This document shows, in pieces, positions 60,901-64,000 of a stretch of 64,000 nucleotides of DNA (the stretch's first letter is position 1; each line of letters opens with the position of its first letter). A model generated the notes under the pieces. That model was not told the origin of the DNA. It was given only the letters and a program-made list of their open reading frames with translations, and made no database searches. Origin of the DNA: Trogon surrucura (taxonomy: Eukaryota > Chordata > Aves > Trogoniformes > Trogonidae); the NCBI GenBank assembly GCA_020746105.1, contig CM036620.1, forward strand, positions 41,009,206 through 41,073,205, written 5' to 3'. The position numbers and the translations under genes are program-made.

Positions 60901-62289
60901 GGCCAAACGGCGTCTGTTCAATCTGTTATGGGAAGGAAAGATTCACCTGGTTACACTCTTCATTTGGGAAATATATTTCTTGCTCTTTTCAGATACTTTG
61001 ACAAATAACCTTTCATATAGCCAGATTTTTCGTCCTCTACCAATTGTCACTATAGGTATTCCATTCCAAAATTTCTATTTCTGTCTGGAATCTTAGTACA
61101 GCTTTGACTACTATGACAGAATGATTTGGACACGTCAGTTGTCTACTTTTTGTATCCTATTATGTTTACTCTTGCTAATTTATTATGAATAAGGAAGAGC
61201 ACCGTAACTACTTCTCTATTACCAATGAATTTGGTGGTTTACTTATTTCTCTTTCCTATGTTTTTAATGCAGTTTCAACATTTTCAGTTTCTCTGAGAGG
61301 AAAAAAGACTTCCAAAATATCTAAGAATTTTAGTTCGTAATTTTGATACAAGAATGCAAGAAGCCAGTAGAGGGAATGTGCTGTTGGGTTGCAGAAGTAT
61401 CAAGTACTATACTGTTGATAGGATAGGGAAGATAGCCAATTAGTTGCCAGTTATTTCAACCCTGATTTACTCAAAGGCAGAAAGGAGTGTTTAATGATTT
61501 ATACTAAATATACTGCTCATCAGTACAGAATAGATGTAGTGAAATGAAAATTATTTCATTCAGTCAACCCAATCACTTCCATTTTTCTCTGATTATTATT
61601 CTGTCATTACCTCAAAACCAGTGATTGGAATATAGGAAAAGCAATGCCAAAGTTTACCTTAAAAAGTATTAATTCCTAACTAAACCATTGTGATAGATAC
61701 TTTAGAAATGAAAAAAAATAAAAATTTGTTTCCATTTTGTGAAGTAAGCCATTAAGTCAATCAAATATTACAATGGAGGAGGAGGGAACAGAATAAGCTG
61801 AATAAGAGAAACTGAATTTATTGGAGCTGCTATGTCATGCTGTCTTTTTGACAAGAACTCAGCATTTAAAATAAAAGCTGTTTCTATTAATTTATTTTTC
61901 TCTGGGAATACAACTGATATCATGCCTTGATGAAGAATATGCTTAATTTGCATTAAAGAAAATATGAGAACTATAAACAAATGCATATCTTATATCTGTC
62001 ATAAGTTTTGTTTTGGTAAGTTGTAAACAATGTCTCACGTATATCAGAAGAACATTCTTGTATTGTGGTTCAGACTTGTGAGTGCACCCTGTGTAAATGC
62101 AGCGTGTGTAGTAATAACCCAGGTAGTTACCACTGTGCGTATTAGTCCAGCTACAGCAACACTGATGGTATCAGGGCAGTGTAAAACTGCCTGCATCTCT
62201 GGATAGACATTCTGGATACTGGAGTCCCTGATACTGCCATTTGCCAGCCACTGATTTGGCAAGATTCTTCATTTTGTCAGAGATTTTCA
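57927..62289 (+). other. GALNTL6: Start of the intron after the GALNTL6 exon
   Basis: It begins GTATAC. AT-rich DNA without a recognised exon; the expected next residues (a Gly-Lys-Gly-Glu-His type sequence) were not found. The 124-codon frame at 60722-61096 and other short frames have no family resemblance. Confidence 0.6.
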
Positions 62290-63243
62290 TCGCAAAGCCA
62301 AGACTGCAGCTCACTTGTTGCAAAGCCAAAGCTGCAGCTGTGGCTGGAGGGTCTGCACCACTGGCCCCAGTGGTGGCTGATGTCTCCACGCAGATGGAGC
62401 TGCTCAAGGATGAGGCTGCAGTCCAGACCTCAGCCTGTGGGAAGTGCCTAGACCTTCCTCCTGGGGAAGGGATGGGTAGCAAACCCATCTGCAAAAGGTG
62501 TGTTCAGGTGGGAAGAGCTCCTGAAACAGGTGGCAGTGCTGCAGGAGACAGTCACAAGGCTGCATGACATCAGGGAGGCTGAAAAGGAGATAGATAGCTG
62601 GATCCATGGGAACACAGCAGTGGAATCACAGCCTCTGGCTAAAGAGCCAAAAGTGCTTCCACTGGCACAACCAGAAAAGGGGGAAGCTGACAATGCTGCG
62701 GAATGGGCAGGTGAGATCTAAGCAGAAAAAGAAACCTCCCTCAAAGCCTGAGATGCCCTTGCAGAACCAATTCATGGCTCTGCAGAATAAGAGGGCAAAA
62801 AAGGGCTGAAATAAACACTTCAGAGCAGGGGAAGGTGGCCAGATCAGCTCCCAAAATAACAAGTTCATCCAAGAGAAACAGCAGGTAATAGTAGTGGGAG
62901 ACTCTCTTTGAGATGTACTGAGGTGCCCATTTTCCAACCCAACCTGCTGTCTAGTTTGCTTCTTACTGGGGGCTAGCATTAAAGATTTTACTGAAAGACT
63001 GCCAAACCTGGTACATCCCACAGACTATTATCTGTTACTACTGTTTCACGTGGGCACCAGTGATGCAGCCAGAAGCAGCCTAAAAAACATCAAGAGAGAC
63101 TACAGAGCCCTAGGAGAGGCAGCCAAGGACTTGGGTGCCGGGATAGTACTTTCATCAGTCTTCCCAGTCAAGGGCAAGGGGCTTGAAAGAGCCAACAGAA
63201 TCAAGGAAATCAATGAATGGCTACAGGAGTGGTCCCACAGTTA
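62290..63243 (+). mobile_element. CR1 LINE fragment with ORF1 only
   Basis: This fragment reads in the sense orientation of GALNTL6 and comes from the 5' half of a CR1 element (ORF1), unlike all other copies here. The left edge is uncertain, between about 62280 and 62390. The right edge is sharp at about 63243, where similarity ends just before the expected continuation of the esterase. The DNA after it is AT-rich and unlike CR1, with neither ORF2 nor a tail. It has many substitutions and at least two frameshifts, so it is older than the 361-2590 copy. Confidence 0.85.
62388..63243 (+). pseudogene. CR1 ORF1 relic: zinc-knuckle-like motif, coiled-coil-like part and SGNH esterase
   Basis: Seen, in order: DVSTQMELLKDEAAVQTSA, then a C-x2-C-x14-C-x2-C motif (62436-62501); one extra G near 62511 shifts the frame; a heptad-like stretch with LLKQVAVLQETVTRLHDIRE and EKEID (62515-62590); a second frameshift between about 62700 and 62720; a basic part (QKKKPPSKPEMPLQNQF); and an esterase part with VIVVGDSL (block I, 62888-62908), a TGA right after it (62909-62911), LPNLVHPTDYYLLLLFHVGT (up to 63058), RDYRALGEA and VFPVKGKGLERANRI. 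Known: CR1 ORF1 proteins carry a PHD/zinc-finger-like motif and an SGNH hydrolase domain (Kapitonov and Jurka). The Asn of the GTND block is Ser here (AGT, 63059-63061), and the C-terminal Asp/His are cut off, so no activity is possible. Confidence 0.87.
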
Positions 63244-64000
63244 ACTGTATCTGTTTGTGATGAAAATGGTTATAGAATGAAACTATTCTTGGGGTGGAAT
63301 GTTAAAAGGAGGCAAAAGAAGCAAGAGTGCTTTTGTACAGCAATAAAAAGTAATGAATGCGTGAGATTTCACTTCTGTATTACCTAAAGAAATTGTGCAC
63401 TGGTGATTTTTTTTTCCCAACACTTCTGTTAAAAGATTTTTGAGAATAAAGTGCAATAGAATAATTCCCCAAACGTCTGTGGTTAATCTTTATCTTTCAA
63501 CAGTGCCCATTCTTAAATTTAGAATACCTTTCTAAAGCAAAGTCTTTTGCCACAGTGCTTCTAGAAGATATAAGGCAGCATGATACGGATTGCAACATTA
63601 AATGTAATTCCCTATTGGTTATGAAAAAATTAGTTTTGTAATACTTATACAGATAAATATAATTAAAGTTGTGCAGGGAAAGAAGCGTATACTAAAATAT
63701 TGATTTACTTATCCCATATTTCAGATGGGATTATACACTGGGAATTCTGTCAGCATTATATATTAAACAAATTTACTAAATTTAATTTAGGCCTCTGAAC
63801 TTGCAATTCCTTTAGAGAGAATTTGAGAACTTGCAATATAATTAGAACTGTAGTGGTATCCAAGGTCTCAATAAATAGTCATAACCTAGTTGTTCATAGC
63901 ATTAATCATGAACATGCTTCATGCAGTTTACACTATATTGTTTTGTAGAAGGGAAAAAACATTCATCAGTTTATCTTAATGCGAGTCTGACATGATTAGA
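63244..64000. other. Intronic sequence, nothing recognised
   Basis: AT-rich DNA with no CR1 continuation, no exon and no other repeat that I can name. Confidence 0.6.

Noticed and set aside
60722..61096. 124-codon + strand frame after the GALNTL6 exon
   Set aside because: It does not match the expected next GALNTL6 residues or any other family.
1..64000. CRISPR arrays, operons, bacterial or phage genes
   Set aside because: No regularly spaced repeats and no prokaryotic gene density. All signs point to vertebrate intronic DNA.

Overview
This window is a piece of a bird genome, not a microbial or viral one. It is AT-rich and almost free of coding sequence. It is littered with CR1 LINE fragments that carry the avian 3' tail (repeats of ATTCTATG and variants, no poly-A), and it holds two solo LTRs of kinds that I recognise from neoavian birds. 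The species cannot be fixed from the sequence. LTRs of this kind are, from memory, common outside galliforms.

The only host coding sequence I can support is one 109-bp exon at 57818-57926 on the + strand. It has a good acceptor and donor, and its 36 codons match the N-terminal luminal stem of GALNTL6 (polypeptide N-acetylgalactosaminyltransferase-like 6). That gene is known for very large introns. The simplest reading is that 1-57817 lies in the intron before this exon and 57927-64000 in the intron after it, all inside one GALNTL6 transcription unit on the + strand.

Layout. 0.3-2.6 kb: a CR1 on the - strand with a long open reverse transcriptase frame that has lost a catalytic aspartate. 4.3-5.1 kb: solo LTR on the - strand. 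5-16.9 kb: intronic DNA with one CR1 tail. 16.9-17.3 kb: CR1, - strand. 22.0-22.2 kb: an old palindromic repeat made of two tRNA-like heads in opposite orientation. 25.7 kb: CR1 tail, + strand. 26-39.8 kb: intronic DNA with a 25-bp C run. 39.8-40.1 kb: unexplained GC-rich block. 40.9-49.5 kb: five CR1 fragments, one a close relative of the copy at 0.4 kb. 50.9-51.25 kb: second unexplained GC-rich block. 54.0-54.7 kb: solo LTR with a CR1 nested in it. 56.1-56.5 kb: CR1, + strand. 57.8 kb: GALNTL6 exon. 62.3-63.2 kb: relic of CR1 ORF1 (zinc-knuckle-like and esterase parts) without the 3' half of the element.

No undescribed system with intact genes is visible. The most interesting points are the split CR1 remains (an ORF2 relic at one end of the window and an ORF1-only relic at the other), the inverted tRNA-like pair, the LTR/CR1 nest that gives a relative date, and the two GC-rich islands that I could not assign. 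All family assignments come from reading and memory; none was checked by a search.
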